A stretch of 41,955 nucleotides of DNA, from positions 1 to 41,955 of the forward strand of contig JAGCRY010000031.1 in the NCBI GenBank assembly GCA_017964465.1. Reading direction: 5' to 3'. Source of the stretch: Bacteroidales bacterium (lineage in GTDB: Bacteria > Bacteroidota > Bacteroidia > Bacteroidales > UBA3824). The translations under genes and the position numbers were made by a program. The notes under the pieces were generated by a model, which searched no databases, was not told where the DNA came from, and saw only the letters and a program-made list of their open reading frames with translations. The number at the start of each line of letters is the position of its first letter. Position 1 is the first letter of the stretch. Of the stretch, positions 1 to 8,285 are shown piece by piece.

Positions 1-8
1 ATCTTCAT
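1..8 (-). CDS. Start of a further leftward gene, cut by window edge
   Basis: An ATG on the minus strand at 8-6 follows the stop codon of the 117-residue gene by 12 bases. AAAGGA lies just before it. Only two codons are visible, so nothing can be said about the product. It would continue the polysaccharide locus. Confidence 0.3.
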
Positions 9-20
9 TATCCTTTCACA

Positions 21-374
21 TTAAAACAAGCAACAATTTGGCGGAAAAGATTCGTCTGTTTTAGCAACATAACCATTGCTATTAACATACAAGTACTTAT
101 CGTATTTCGTCAATACTTTATCAATCCAACTATTGTCAATGTCAGGAATCTGTGTCATCAGGTCATTCACTAAAACATCTTTTTGACAGACATATCCATA
201 TTTTGACAAAACACCTTTCAATTTGTCAAAAATGCTGACACATATGAAATGTTCAATTTCTTCCTCCGACAACTCAGAATTGTTTACTTTTAAATTCGCA
301 TATTTGCCACTGATAGATGGACAATTCTCTATCCTATTCAGAATGTGAGACGGATGTTCAATGCTATTAGTCAT
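21..374 (-). CDS. Unknown 117-residue protein, coupled to FrhB-like gene
   Basis: I do not recognise this small cytoplasmic-looking protein. It has no signal peptide or membrane segment. It is acidic in the middle (SELSEEEIEHF) and ends in a Cys-Cys pair (PPNCCLF). The ATG lies inside the 3' end of the preceding FrhB-like gene (8-base overlap), which supports both the start and co-translation. Residues 45-100 look like a small helical, possibly winged-helix-like region, but no motif is clear. Its position suggests a role tied to the polysaccharide locus; that is inference only. Confidence 0.6.
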   Translation of the reverse strand: MTNSIEHPSHILNRIENCPSISGKYANLKVNNSELSEEEIEHFICVSIFDKLKGVLSKYGYVCQKDVLVNDLMTQIPDIDNSWIDKVLTKYDKYLYVNSNGYVAKTDESFPPNCCLF

Positions 375-1581
375 ATTTAACGTATTTTTTTAGTTTGTGA
401 CTCAATTTTTCTCCAAATATTTTTTTTATTACTTTCTTGACAAAATGCTTTGTTTGTTTCTTTTCAACTATTATTAATTTCTTTATTCCAAGCAATCCGT
501 ATTTCTTCATCGTTTTTTCAAAACCTAATTTTGAATAGTCATTTTCCAAATCTATCCTGTATTTTGGTAAAAGCGCAGGTTTATACAAATTGTGTTGCAT
601 AACGTTTATCAGTTGAGCATTGATAGTGTTCATTTGATGTTTTACAATTTCAAAAATTTTTTTGCCTTTTTCTGTATTGCACAACACAAGAGAACAACCT
701 TTATTGTCCGCACCAAACTCTGAATCAGTGCGTTCTACGCCCCAAAAATCGCCAATAGTTATATCAGAAGGTCTAACTAAATTAGTGTAATGACAAATTC
801 CACATGATAGCCTATACGTTGCACAGGAATTGAATATGTATGCATAATTGTCAAAACTTTTTGGAGTGTCAAATCCTTTGAAACTAATCGTTTCAAAGTG
901 TTTTTCCCATCCGAAATGCTCTTTATCTCTAAAATTTACTGTAATTATTTTTTTTTTGTATTTTTTTTCAAGATATGCTAGATAATCGCGCCATACATAT
1001 GGTCCAGGAACACCATGACAAATAATGTCAACAAGATATAAATTTTGTCTCAATGCTTTTCCTATAAAAGAATTTAGTCCCGCTGTTTGACACGGAGTTC
1101 CCGAAAACAACACTGTCAGCCCTTCTTTTAAGTCCTCTTTTATCTGTTGGAAAATCCCCGATAAATCGCTTTGTACATATTTTGAACCGCGAAATTCATC
1201 TCTTTCTTCTTTCGTGGTAGCTTGCTTATGTTTAACAACAAAGTGTCCCTCGTAACCTGCACCGTAAACGACACCTCCATTTCCCAATATATAATCAGAC
1301 AAAACAGCAAATGCTCCACCGCTACGACTTTTCATCATTTCAGACATATCCTTGTGTCTTGCAGCGTATGCAATTGGCTCTGAGATGTTTAATGTCTTAT
1401 CGTAATTATCATTGAATGCACAAACCTTGTCGCACAACCCACAATTTGTACATTTTGTTTTATCAACTTTGGGATACAGAAACCCAAGGTCGTCAGGCTT
1501 CATAGTAATAGCCTTTTGCGGACAGACACTTGAACACGCCGTGCAACCACAGCAATCGTGCTTGTCTTTTATGTCAATCAT
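367..1581 (-). CDS. FrhB/FdhB-like iron-sulfur oxidoreductase (coenzyme F420 hydrogenase beta-subunit family)
   Basis: The 404-residue protein opens with a two-cluster ferredoxin domain: C10-x2-C13-x2-C16-x3-C20-P and C44-x2-C47-x2-C50-x3-C54. An FrhB N- and C-terminal-like region follows, with the conserved LFSGTPCQTAGL (about 155-170) and the C-terminal cluster region around SCGICHY and DITIGDFWG. In Bacteroidota this family is common in surface-polysaccharide loci, often beside polysaccharide pyruvyl transferases. These bacteria do not make F420, so the electron donor is unknown. Its start codon overlaps the flippase stop by four bases (ATGA). Two long A runs (10 and 8) in the Lys-rich stretch around KKYKKK could slip during replication. 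Confidence 0.9.
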   Translation of the reverse strand: MIDIKDKHDCCGCTACSSVCPQKAITMKPDDLGFLYPKVDKTKCTNCGLCDKVCAFNDNYDKTLNISEPIAYAARHKDMSEMMKSRSGGAFAVLSDYILGNGGVVYGAGYEGHFVVKHKQATTKEERDEFRGSKYVQSDLSGIFQQIKEDLKEGLTVLFSGTPCQTAGLNSFIGKALRQNLYLVDIICHGVPGPYVWRDYLAYLEKKYKKKIITVNFRDKEHFGWEKHFETISFKGFDTPKSFDNYAYIFNSCATYRLSCGICHYTNLVRPSDITIGDFWGVERTDSEFGADNKGCSLVLCNTEKGKKIFEIVKHQMNTINAQLINVMQHNLYKPALLPKYRIDLENDYSKLGFEKTMKKYGLLGIKKLIIVEKKQTKHFVKKVIKKIFGEKLSHKLKKYVKYD

Positions 1582-3110
1582 CTAAAAAATTTGTTTTTTA
1601 TTTTTGCGAATTGTGTTGCAATAACTGCCTTATCATGTTTGTCGCAACCAACAAAATATGTGAATGTTGCAGCACTCACTACTGAAATCGCTGCGAGAAT
1701 TAAAAACGCGGAAAAAGTAGGTTTATATAGTCTAAATACAGTTAAAACAGGAACAATCATGGAAAGAGTTGCAACTATAATCACCCTTAAATACACGCTT
1801 ATAAAAAAATGACGCGCGGACAAGCCAACCATCTTTTGTGCCATAAAAATTCGGATTATTTCACAAAAGATAGAAATAATTATTGCTATTACAAAAACTA
1901 TTTCCGATGCCATACCAAAATGTAGACAAAACCAACTTATAGGCAAATTCAATAATTGACAACTTCCTAAAATCAATTGGTACGTTTTTATTTTGCCAGT
2001 GGCTAAAAGCATGGTGATTAGCGAGTTTTGCAATACTTCACTCATCGAAAACAAAATCACCAACCTAACAAAATTTACGGTATGTTCAGGGACATCTACT
2101 AACCATAAATTTAACAAAAAAGGTGTCGTTATTAATATTGGCAGCGAAATAATCCACATAATAAAAAATGAAAATTTTGTACTCTGAAAAGCAAGTTTCA
2201 ACATATACTCCTTGTCTCCTGATGCGTAACTTTTTGTTATTTGCGGATTAACAGCCATTGTGAAACTATTAACAAAACTTATTATTGCATTACTAACCTG
2301 TGTTGCCACGCCCTTTGCTGCATTAACTGTTGGACCATAATAAATATTTATCAACAAATTGCCACCTTGCTCTCGCAATACCGCAGATGATGTCCCAAAC
2401 ATACTCCACCCCGCAAAACCAAACATCTCCTTCATCAATCCCTTATCAAAGATCATTCGATAAGTCGCTTCCTCAAAATGCTTTTTAGAATATATTGCGT
2501 ACATCATTCGGTTAATCAATCCTACAATCATTATCAACAATCCATAATAAACAAGCCTGTCAAAAGGATTGTAAGCAATTATAAATGCAACGATTAACTT
2601 CAACGTGCAGTCGATGATGCTGATATACGCAAACGCCGACATTTTTTCGTGGGCGATGATTACTGCATTGTATGGAACACTTAGAAGGTTTAATGCAAAC
2701 GTTATTACTGAAAACTGAAACACCCAATTCGCGGCAGAAAGTCGTTCTTCGGGAATCACCATTTTGTTGTTAAGAAACCAAATGCCGATTGTCTCCATCA
2801 AAATGGTAACGATCGCTATTAAAATTACTTGGATGTTTACCGATGTGCAAAATATTCTTTTTAGTTTATCTAAATCTCCTTTGCCGAGTTCAAAGGTTAT
2901 GAATCTACTTATCGCTGCCGATAATGAGCCGCTCAATATACCACACATCGCCACCACTCCGCCAACTACATTGTAAATTCCATAGTCTTCTACACCGAGG
3001 ACATTTAAGATGACGCGACTCGTGTATAACGACACGCCCATCGTCAGAAGCATCCGGAAATATAGTAACAATGTATTTTTCGCTATCCTTGAAGTGGGCG
3101 ATGTGGACAT
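1578..3110 (-). CDS. Polysaccharide flippase (Wzx-like, MATE/MOP superfamily)
   Basis: A 510-residue integral membrane protein with about 12-14 hydrophobic helices. Its N-terminus (SRIAKNTLLLYFRMLLTM, then SLYTSRVILNVLGVEDYGIY) is typical of Bacteroidota oligosaccharide flippases. These move undecaprenyl-linked repeat units across the inner membrane before polymerisation. A conserved FAGWSMFGTSSAVLREQG segment lies mid-protein. It is followed by the FrhB-like gene with an ATGA overlap and preceded, 27 bases away, by the 43-residue ORF. The whole run from the CotH gene to the left edge may be one transcript. Confidence 0.93.
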   Translation of the reverse strand: MSTSPTSRIAKNTLLLYFRMLLTMGVSLYTSRVILNVLGVEDYGIYNVVGGVVAMCGILSGSLSAAISRFITFELGKGDLDKLKRIFCTSVNIQVILIAIVTILMETIGIWFLNNKMVIPEERLSAANWVFQFSVITFALNLLSVPYNAVIIAHEKMSAFAYISIIDCTLKLIVAFIIAYNPFDRLVYYGLLIMIVGLINRMMYAIYSKKHFEEATYRMIFDKGLMKEMFGFAGWSMFGTSSAVLREQGGNLLINIYYGPTVNAAKGVATQVSNAIISFVNSFTMAVNPQITKSYASGDKEYMLKLAFQSTKFSFFIMWIISLPILITTPFLLNLWLVDVPEHTVNFVRLVILFSMSEVLQNSLITMLLATGKIKTYQLILGSCQLLNLPISWFCLHFGMASEIVFVIAIIISIFCEIIRIFMAQKMVGLSARHFFISVYLRVIIVATLSMIVPVLTVFRLYKPTFSAFLILAAISVVSAATFTYFVGCDKHDKAVIATQFAKIKNKFFR

Positions 3111-3137
3111 ATTATTTGGTTGTTGCTTGCTGATTTA

Positions 3138-3269
3138 TTAGCCAAGATCATCTATAAATTCAGGTACATATTTTTTGTTGGGACTTCCTGGGTTTAACAG
3201 CATTTGTTGTTCCAATTCAATTACCTGAATTTCAGGGGTCTCGTATGTTTTCTTTTCCACAGTTTCCAT
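3138..3269 (-). CDS. 43-residue peptide gene between CotH protein and flippase
   Basis: A short ORF begins 6 bases after the CotH stop codon and ends 27 bases before the flippase start. The translation starts METVEKKTYETPEIQVIELE and ends FIDDLG. The pattern (basic start, Y-x-x-P, then a hydrophobic/acidic I-x-V-I-E-L-E stretch and a Pro/Gly/Ser-rich tail) recalls small Bacteroidota proteins I have seen in similar places, but I cannot name a family with a known function. It has no signal peptide. Tight spacing on both sides supports a real co-transcribed gene. Confidence 0.6.
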   Translation of the reverse strand: METVEKKTYETPEIQVIELEQQMLLNPGSPNKKYVPEFIDDLG

Positions 3270-3275
3270 GATTTT

Positions 3276-6257
3276 TTAGTATTTTACTTTATATGATTTG
3301 TTTGCTATTCTTACTATCGCGATGCCTCCAACGTTGTGGCTTAGAGATACCTCGTCGTGGTCAGAGCTTGTAACGGCAGTTTTGAGGATTCTGCCGTTGA
3401 TGTCGAAGATTTGATAGTCGGTTTTGGGCTGAGCCTCAATGAAAATTGTCTTACCATAAGACCAAACCTTTGTGTCGTTGTTGTGAGATATTTCCGATAT
3501 TGGAGTGAGAATATCTTCTTCGAAAGCGTCTGCCGATGTTCCTTCTTCGGAAATTTCCACAGACTCTACTGTTGCAACAGGTTCCACTATACGGACTTCA
3601 ATGCTTGATGGCAGTTCAATGGCTGACTTGCTGAGACTTCCACCGTTGAAAGTAAGATAACAACGGAACGGCTTAATCTTGGCTCCTGCACCAATATGCA
3701 CAAAGTCGCCGATTGCAATGTCAATGTTGCCATCCTTTGCCTCCTTGCCTGCAAAACCATATTCTTTACCTGTAACAGTTTCAAAAACGTTGTAGGCATA
3801 GACACCCTTGAATGTCCAATTTGTATTCTTTCCTGGTGTAATCATTTCTTTCTCAGGTGACTTTTCTATCGTTACACCGCTAGAGAACGTCAATGATTCT
3901 GCGCTCGGAATGAAAATATAAGGCTTGTGTGCTACAATTTCAGAAGTTTCTTCAGTCAGGTCGGCGTACCACTTGCTATCGTCTTCATCGTATGACACAT
4001 CAGTAAATGTGTAGAACGTGCCGCCAGAATAACTGCTTGTAGAGAATGGTAAAACAATTGTTGACGGCTTGCCAACAGAAAATTGACGTTCAAAAACTAC
4101 ATCTTTAACAGCAATTGGCGATGTAATTTCTGACAATTCAGATGTGCTGTTGCCGTCAAGAACTGCATGTTTGCCGTCTTGGTCGATTAAGATAGTCAAT
4201 GCACCGTAAGAATCAATGTTTGGATTGATGGTGAATGTCTTTTCAACAGTGCCTTCATAGGCATCCTTACCAGTAATCTCTATGACATAATCTCCAGTAT
4301 TGATACGACCTCCAGGCATAGAAACTGTATAATCCGTATTTTCAACGAGTGTGTAGTCTCCATCTTTAACAATAATTGTAGGGGTAATTGCAGTACCACT
4401 ATATTTAAATTCTGTTGCAGATAATTTAACTTCACAAAAATCCAAGTCCCTATTCCAATTTGCCGTGAACAATTTATTACCACCATTGTCGTCGGTAACC
4501 TTTACTGATTTTGACAAACCTGAGATACCAGTTCCACTCCAACCTGCAAAAACATAACCTTCCTTTGTAGGATTATTGAGAGTAAACTCGGATGTCTTTT
4601 GAGGAAGAAACACCTTTGTGTTAGGGGTAGACAAAGTTCCACCTTTGAGATTGTAGGTTATAAAAAAAGATTTATTAAGTACATCATCCATCCATGCGAA
4701 GCGAGTTGTAATCCAATTTTTCATGTAATCAATTTCGCTCTGATAAGTTTTACGATCCTCCGCACCACTGTTATTAGGCCAAATATATCGACCAAGGATG
4801 TCCCATTTTATGAAATTACAATCGGCAGAAACCACATTCATATCTGCAAGTTCTTGTATTCTGATATCTATTACATTCTGTAACTCATCCTTTTTATCAT
4901 TCCATCGTTTAATAAAATTTGTAACAAATAGTGAATCCGTAAGCATTTGATTAATCCATTCATTACTATACCAACGTGCGGGATCTTCCCAAATTGGTTT
5001 GGTGCCATTCTCTGACCTATTTCCGAAACAACTGTCAAAATCCCAATTGGGTCCGAAATGTATTTTTCCATCCTTTGGATTGTAAAATCTGTAAATAGAT
5101 GAAAAATTCATGTCAGGATTAGTTGCAAATAAATTAACTATATACCAATCAATTGCAGAATATTCATCAAAATATTTGCGCCATCCCTCCTCTAAATCTG
5201 TATAATTTGAACCATACAAAACATCCTCCGCCCCTTGAACAATATTTTTGATATGATTTTGCATTTCTTCCGTCACATCTTCTGGGTCTTTCAATGTTAC
5301 GTGTCTTTCATGAGTTGTCAAAAATGCAAATGATGCATCATCACGTTGATCTATCTCCAAAACGAATCCGCCGTCATATAAATCAACTACGTTATCTCCA
5401 TTTTGATCCGAAAACTTTCCTGCAACAACATTTTCTTCGCTGTAATCAGCAATGTCCTGAATGTCAATTCTTCCTGTACCAATAACGTTGCGTTCACAAA
5501 GAATATAGTTTCCTTGATAATTACCATTCCAAATTACATCAACATTGATAAACGTTCCGTTCCAATCTGAATTAAAAATTTCAATTCCAAGTATGGATGC
5601 AATTTTATTATGCAAAAGTGTTTTGTCCGTGTAGTTAGCAACAATACACCATTTTTTTGATTCGGGAAGTCCAAACAGTGATTGTTTCTTGTCGAATTTG
5701 ATACTATAGCCTTTTTTGGGCCAACTCCAACTTGAATTACCGCGACCTTTTATGCCTTCTTTTTTTTCACCGTCCTTTTCTTTTTTGAATGTGTATTTAA
5801 ATTCTTCACCTGATTCATAAATAAGATTCATATCGCCAAAAACGTATGCTTCTTTTGTAATTGATGCTATTGGTTCTTCCGTATTGATATAAAGCAACGG
5901 CAATCCCGTATATGCTGCCGCTGCAACATCAGACGTTACGCTTTCATCCTCAACAGTTGCAACGCAATAGTAGTAACGAATCTCCCTGTTGGAAAAGACA
6001 TCAGTAGTGTACTCGAATGAATTTGCTCCATCAATTGCGACTCCGTCGAAGTTTTTCTTTTCTGTGGTTATATACCACTGATAGGCGATGGTGCTTTCTC
6101 CCTTTTCTGCGGTGCATGTAAGAGTTACAGATTTGTTTTTCTGTGCAATTGTTACTAATGCTGGTTGTGTCGTGATTGTTAGCTCAGAGGAATTGTTTTG
6201 GGCTAATGCCACAAGATTTGACATTATCAGAGATAATAATATTAGTAGCTTTTTCAT
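3276..6257 (-). CDS. Secreted CotH-kinase family protein with Ig-like, InlB-type repeat and T9SS sorting domain
   Basis: A 993-residue modular secreted protein. The signal peptide is residues 1-20 (cut after LVALAQ). An Ig-like domain spans about 25-115. A CotH kinase-like domain spans about 120-530, with the loop GIKGRGNSSWSWPKKGYSIKF, LLHNKIA, and the acidic metal/catalytic segment GPNWDFDSCFGN (D406, D408). A Listeria-Bacteroides (InlB B) repeat follows at about 531-601 (YNLKGG, GYVFAGWSG), then an MBG-like beta domain (612-678), an uncharacterised beta-rich region and a type IX secretion C-terminal domain (about 930-993, YQIFDINGRILKT). CotH proteins phosphorylate secreted proteins in spore formers; the target here is unknown. 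No promoter matching the Bacteroides consensus was seen in the 138 bases upstream. Confidence 0.92.
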   Translation of the reverse strand: MKKLLILLSLIMSNLVALAQNNSSELTITTQPALVTIAQKNKSVTLTCTAEKGESTIAYQWYITTEKKNFDGVAIDGANSFEYTTDVFSNREIRYYYCVATVEDESVTSDVAAAAYTGLPLLYINTEEPIASITKEAYVFGDMNLIYESGEEFKYTFKKEKDGEKKEGIKGRGNSSWSWPKKGYSIKFDKKQSLFGLPESKKWCIVANYTDKTLLHNKIASILGIEIFNSDWNGTFINVDVIWNGNYQGNYILCERNVIGTGRIDIQDIADYSEENVVAGKFSDQNGDNVVDLYDGGFVLEIDQRDDASFAFLTTHERHVTLKDPEDVTEEMQNHIKNIVQGAEDVLYGSNYTDLEEGWRKYFDEYSAIDWYIVNLFATNPDMNFSSIYRFYNPKDGKIHFGPNWDFDSCFGNRSENGTKPIWEDPARWYSNEWINQMLTDSLFVTNFIKRWNDKKDELQNVIDIRIQELADMNVVSADCNFIKWDILGRYIWPNNSGAEDRKTYQSEIDYMKNWITTRFAWMDDVLNKSFFITYNLKGGTLSTPNTKVFLPQKTSEFTLNNPTKEGYVFAGWSGTGISGLSKSVKVTDDNGGNKLFTANWNRDLDFCEVKLSATEFKYSGTAITPTIIVKDGDYTLVENTDYTVSMPGGRINTGDYVIEITGKDAYEGTVEKTFTINPNIDSYGALTILIDQDGKHAVLDGNSTSELSEITSPIAVKDVVFERQFSVGKPSTIVLPFSTSSYSGGTFYTFTDVSYDEDDSKWYADLTEETSEIVAHKPYIFIPSAESLTFSSGVTIEKSPEKEMITPGKNTNWTFKGVYAYNVFETVTGKEYGFAGKEAKDGNIDIAIGDFVHIGAGAKIKPFRCYLTFNGGSLSKSAIELPSSIEVRIVEPVATVESVEISEEGTSADAFEEDILTPISEISHNNDTKVWSYGKTIFIEAQPKTDYQIFDINGRILKTAVTSSDHDEVSLSHNVGGIAIVRIANKSYKVKY

Positions 6258-6321
6258 AACTGATTATATTAGAGTAAATTATTCTATTGATAATGCTTCC
6301 CTCGACAAATGCGTAATATTT

Positions 6322-6345
6322 CTTTGTAATTCGATTGTTACAAAG
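6322..6345. repeat. Perfect 8-base inverted repeat upstream of CotH gene
   Basis: CTTTGTAA and TTACAAAG are separated by 8 bases, in the 138-base gap between the CotH gene and the toxin-like gene. It could be an operator, or part of a transcript hairpin after the toxin-like gene. No T run follows it. Confidence 0.35.
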
Positions 6346-6395
6346 AGTATAGCACATATTTTCGCTATGCGCGAAGTGGAAGATGTTTCGGGCAT

Positions 6396-6821
6396 CTAAA
6401 ACAATTTCTTAATGTTTTCTGGTACGGTTTTACTTAATTTGATACCCTTGACAATCTGTTGCATGGCATTATCAGAAATGATGCCTTGCAATTTATAAAC
6501 CTTGTTCTCTTTGATTTGATTAAGGAATTCGGTTTTGCCAAACTCGATTATGTTGTTGCAGTTGATGTATGTCAATTGCTTGAAACAATTGATGCTGTCT
6601 GGTGCAAAACACGGGAATGTGTTAGGGTCGGCGTTTGTTCGCGTAACAAACTTGAAAATAGTGTCTGTTTGTGATGTACAAGCTGTAAACAATATGAATT
6701 TATCGCCCTTTCGCACACAGACATGTATATGTCCTGGAACACCTTTGTCTGTATTCTTTGTAAAGAAGTACAACTCTGTTTCATTGACTGTTTCTTCTAT
6801 CAGCGACAATGGCAACTCCAT
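6396..6821 (-). CDS. Putative toxin of a Panacea-type toxin-antitoxin pair (PemK/MazF-like features)
   Basis: A 141-residue protein starting 6 bases after the DUF4065 gene. It matches no toxin by obvious motif. Its layout does resemble the small beta-barrel PemK/MazF fold: a strand pair GHIHVCVRKGDKFILFTAC, a later KQLTYINCNNIIEFGK strand, and a C-terminal helix preceded by a Leu/Gly turn (LQGIISDNAMQQIVKGI). DUF4065 (Panacea) antitoxin domains are known to pair with many unrelated toxins, usually in a two-gene operon like this one. The assignment as toxin rests mainly on that context. Conserved catalytic residues were not identified. Confidence 0.55.
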   Translation of the reverse strand: MELPLSLIEETVNETELYFFTKNTDKGVPGHIHVCVRKGDKFILFTACTSQTDTIFKFVTRTNADPNTFPCFAPDSINCFKQLTYINCNNIIEFGKTEFLNQIKENKVYKLQGIISDNAMQQIVKGIKLSKTVPENIKKLF

Positions 6822-6827
6822 AACATA

Positions 6828-7394
6828 CTACTTGTACAGATGAAACATTTCCTTGGCTAAATCCAAATTCTCTTTCTCATCAACGAAAAGTCCGCTGCCG
6901 TCGTCATAGTTTTCAAAAAACAAATCCAAATTAATGTTGAAACTATTTTTTGAATTGACGTCATCAATCTTTTGCTTGTAAGCCTTCCACTCAGGAAATT
7001 GATGCGAAAGATTCGACAATTGCCATTGGGTCATATTTCCGTATGTATTCCAAATCAATTGTAGCACTTCAATGTCGCTTTGAGAAAAGCAATCTTTGTC
7101 AATGTCTTTTTTAAAGGTATATGTAAAATTATCTTTGTTTTCTTGGATAGCTGAATAATCGTATCCTTCCATATCTTTCAATGGCAGACCTTCCACGATA
7201 CTTTTTGCAGCGGAAGGTACAACACCTTTCTGCATCGCAAAATAACTATCACCGGTGATAGTTCTGCCGTACTTTCTAAGGTGATACCTGTCTGCGAGCC
7301 AAATAAGTTTGTATGCCTTCATACAGTTGATGGTCTTATCGTCCTGCATCAAAGCATAAAAACCTAATGTGTTGATTATCTTTCCCGTATTCAT
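6828..7394 (-). CDS. Panacea (DUF4065/SocA-like) domain antitoxin
   Basis: The protein has 188 residues from the ATG at 7394. The N-terminal half carries the DUF4065 signature: KAYKLIWLADRYHLRKYGRTITGDSYFAMQKGVVPS (about 20-55), with the family's K-L-x-W-x-A-D and Y-G-x-x-I-x-G-D-x-Y-x-A features. A C-terminal helical region includes WQLSNLSHQFPEW (T/S-H-x-x-P-x-W is typical). Such domains neutralise toxins by direct binding. A TTG codon upstream (7415) could extend the frame by seven residues, but it lies upstream of the predicted transcription start, so the ATG is preferred. It lies between upxY and the CotH gene with its own promoter, so it looks like an independent insertion in the polysaccharide locus. 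Confidence 0.85.
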   Translation of the reverse strand: MNTGKIINTLGFYALMQDDKTINCMKAYKLIWLADRYHLRKYGRTITGDSYFAMQKGVVPSAAKSIVEGLPLKDMEGYDYSAIQENKDNFTYTFKKDIDKDCFSQSDIEVLQLIWNTYGNMTQWQLSNLSHQFPEWKAYKQKIDDVNSKNSFNINLDLFFENYDDGSGLFVDEKENLDLAKEMFHLYK

Positions 7395-7412
7395 TGCATT
7401 AACTTTTGCTCG

Positions 7413-7443
7413 CAAATTTAAAACAATTATTTAATGCTGCAAA
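7413..7443 (-). promoter_or_regulatory. Bacteroides-type promoter for the DUF4065/toxin pair
   Basis: On the minus strand a -33 TTTG (7443-7440) is followed after 19 bases by TAAATTTG (7420-7413), matching TAnnTTTG. The predicted start of transcription falls near 7406, leaving a very short leader before the ATG at 7394. Confidence 0.65.
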
Positions 7444-7470
7444 ATTTTTTTTCGGTGCGGACGCCCAATT

Positions 7471-7491
7471 GTGCATTATGCATTATGCATT
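7471..7491 (-). repeat. 7-base tandem repeat (AATGCAT family) on the upxY stop codon
   Basis: On the minus strand the units are AATGCAT, AATGCAT, AATGCAC, and the next seven bases begin AATT. The upxY stop codon TAA uses the last base of unit one and the first two of unit two, so the repeat encodes the end of UpxY (Asn-Ala-stop). The same unit occurs after argG. Confidence 0.8.
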
Positions 7492-8181
7492 GCCAACCCT
7501 CCTTATCCATGCCCCGGGCACATACGCCGTTGCGTACCTTCCCACGCCTTGCAGCTCCACGAACACCCGCTTTTGATGCTTGTACTTCATCACAATTCCC
7601 TCAACACCTGCAAACGGTCCACCGATGACGACCACTGAATCACCGACTAAGAAGTCGGGGACTTCGTTTTGATCGACGATGATATTTTCGTTGCCGGATT
7701 CGACGATGATTCGGAAACTATCCATTTGTCTTTCGGGGATTGTGAGGAAGTCGTTTGTGCCGTATGAGTTCCTTGAAAAATGATTATAATAAGGTGTCAT
7801 GCCGGCAAGAAGTGTGCGGAATTGGAGCAGGGCGCGGAAGTCGTTCAAAGTCGATCGCAGAAACAGCAATCCTGCGTCGAGCGGCTTGTCCGCAATGTAT
7901 TGTGTGGGGTTGTTGAAGTCCTCGTTTGTATATTCAATGTGGCGAAGAGTTGGGAGATAAGGTTCAAAGCTGCCGTCGTTTATGGCGACGAGTTTGTCAT
8001 AAATCTTTTGGGCGCGGTGGTGCGTTGCACGGATTGGAAACCAATATTTTTCATTTGGCAAAAGGGCAATTCTAACCGACTTCCCGAAATTGACAGACTC
8101 TCTCTCGGGATTTGCACAGACACTCTGATTTTGTACTGTGCCTTCGGACGCGCCGCTATGGAATTGGTTCAAAATCGCCAT
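7483..8181 (-). CDS. upxY: UpxY-family NusG-like transcription antiterminator of a polysaccharide locus
   Basis: The protein has 232 residues from the ATG at 8181; an upstream TTG at 8193 would add four residues and is less likely. A NusG N-terminal-like domain (about 35-150) begins NEKYWFPIRATHHRAQKIYDKL. A KOW domain follows at the C-terminus (VGDSVVVIGGPFAGVEGIV). UpxY proteins are NusG paralogues that let RNA polymerase read through the long leader of their own capsule operon. As first gene of the leftward polysaccharide region it fits that role. No UpxZ partner, which normally follows and inhibits other loci's UpxY, is present: a toxin-antitoxin pair takes that place. A promoter is visible upstream. 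Confidence 0.88.
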   Translation of the reverse strand: MAILNQFHSGASEGTVQNQSVCANPERESVNFGKSVRIALLPNEKYWFPIRATHHRAQKIYDKLVAINDGSFEPYLPTLRHIEYTNEDFNNPTQYIADKPLDAGLLFLRSTLNDFRALLQFRTLLAGMTPYYNHFSRNSYGTNDFLTIPERQMDSFRIIVESGNENIIVDQNEVPDFLVGDSVVVIGGPFAGVEGIVMKYKHQKRVFVELQGVGRYATAYVPGAWIRRVGNA

Positions 8182-8251
8182 TTTGGGGGACAAAATTGAT
8201 TACCGACAAAAAAATATGTCATGGAAAACTCCATCAATCTTTTTGCCGCTG

Positions 8252-8282
8252 CAAAGGTATGTAATAATTTTAAAAAAGTCAA
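8252..8282 (-). promoter_or_regulatory. Likely upxY promoter
   Basis: On the minus strand TTGAC (8282-8278) is followed after 18 bases by TACCTTTG (8259-8252), a match to TAnnTTTG. A 14-base T run on the plus strand (8286-8299), A14 on the coding strand, lies immediately upstream of the -33 element. Confidence 0.6.
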
Positions 8283-8285
8283 CTG

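Noticed and set aside
21-35. C-terminal CCLF of the 117-residue protein as a prenylation (CaaX-like) signal
   Set aside because: Bacteria lack protein prenylation; at most relevant for secreted effectors, with no supporting context.
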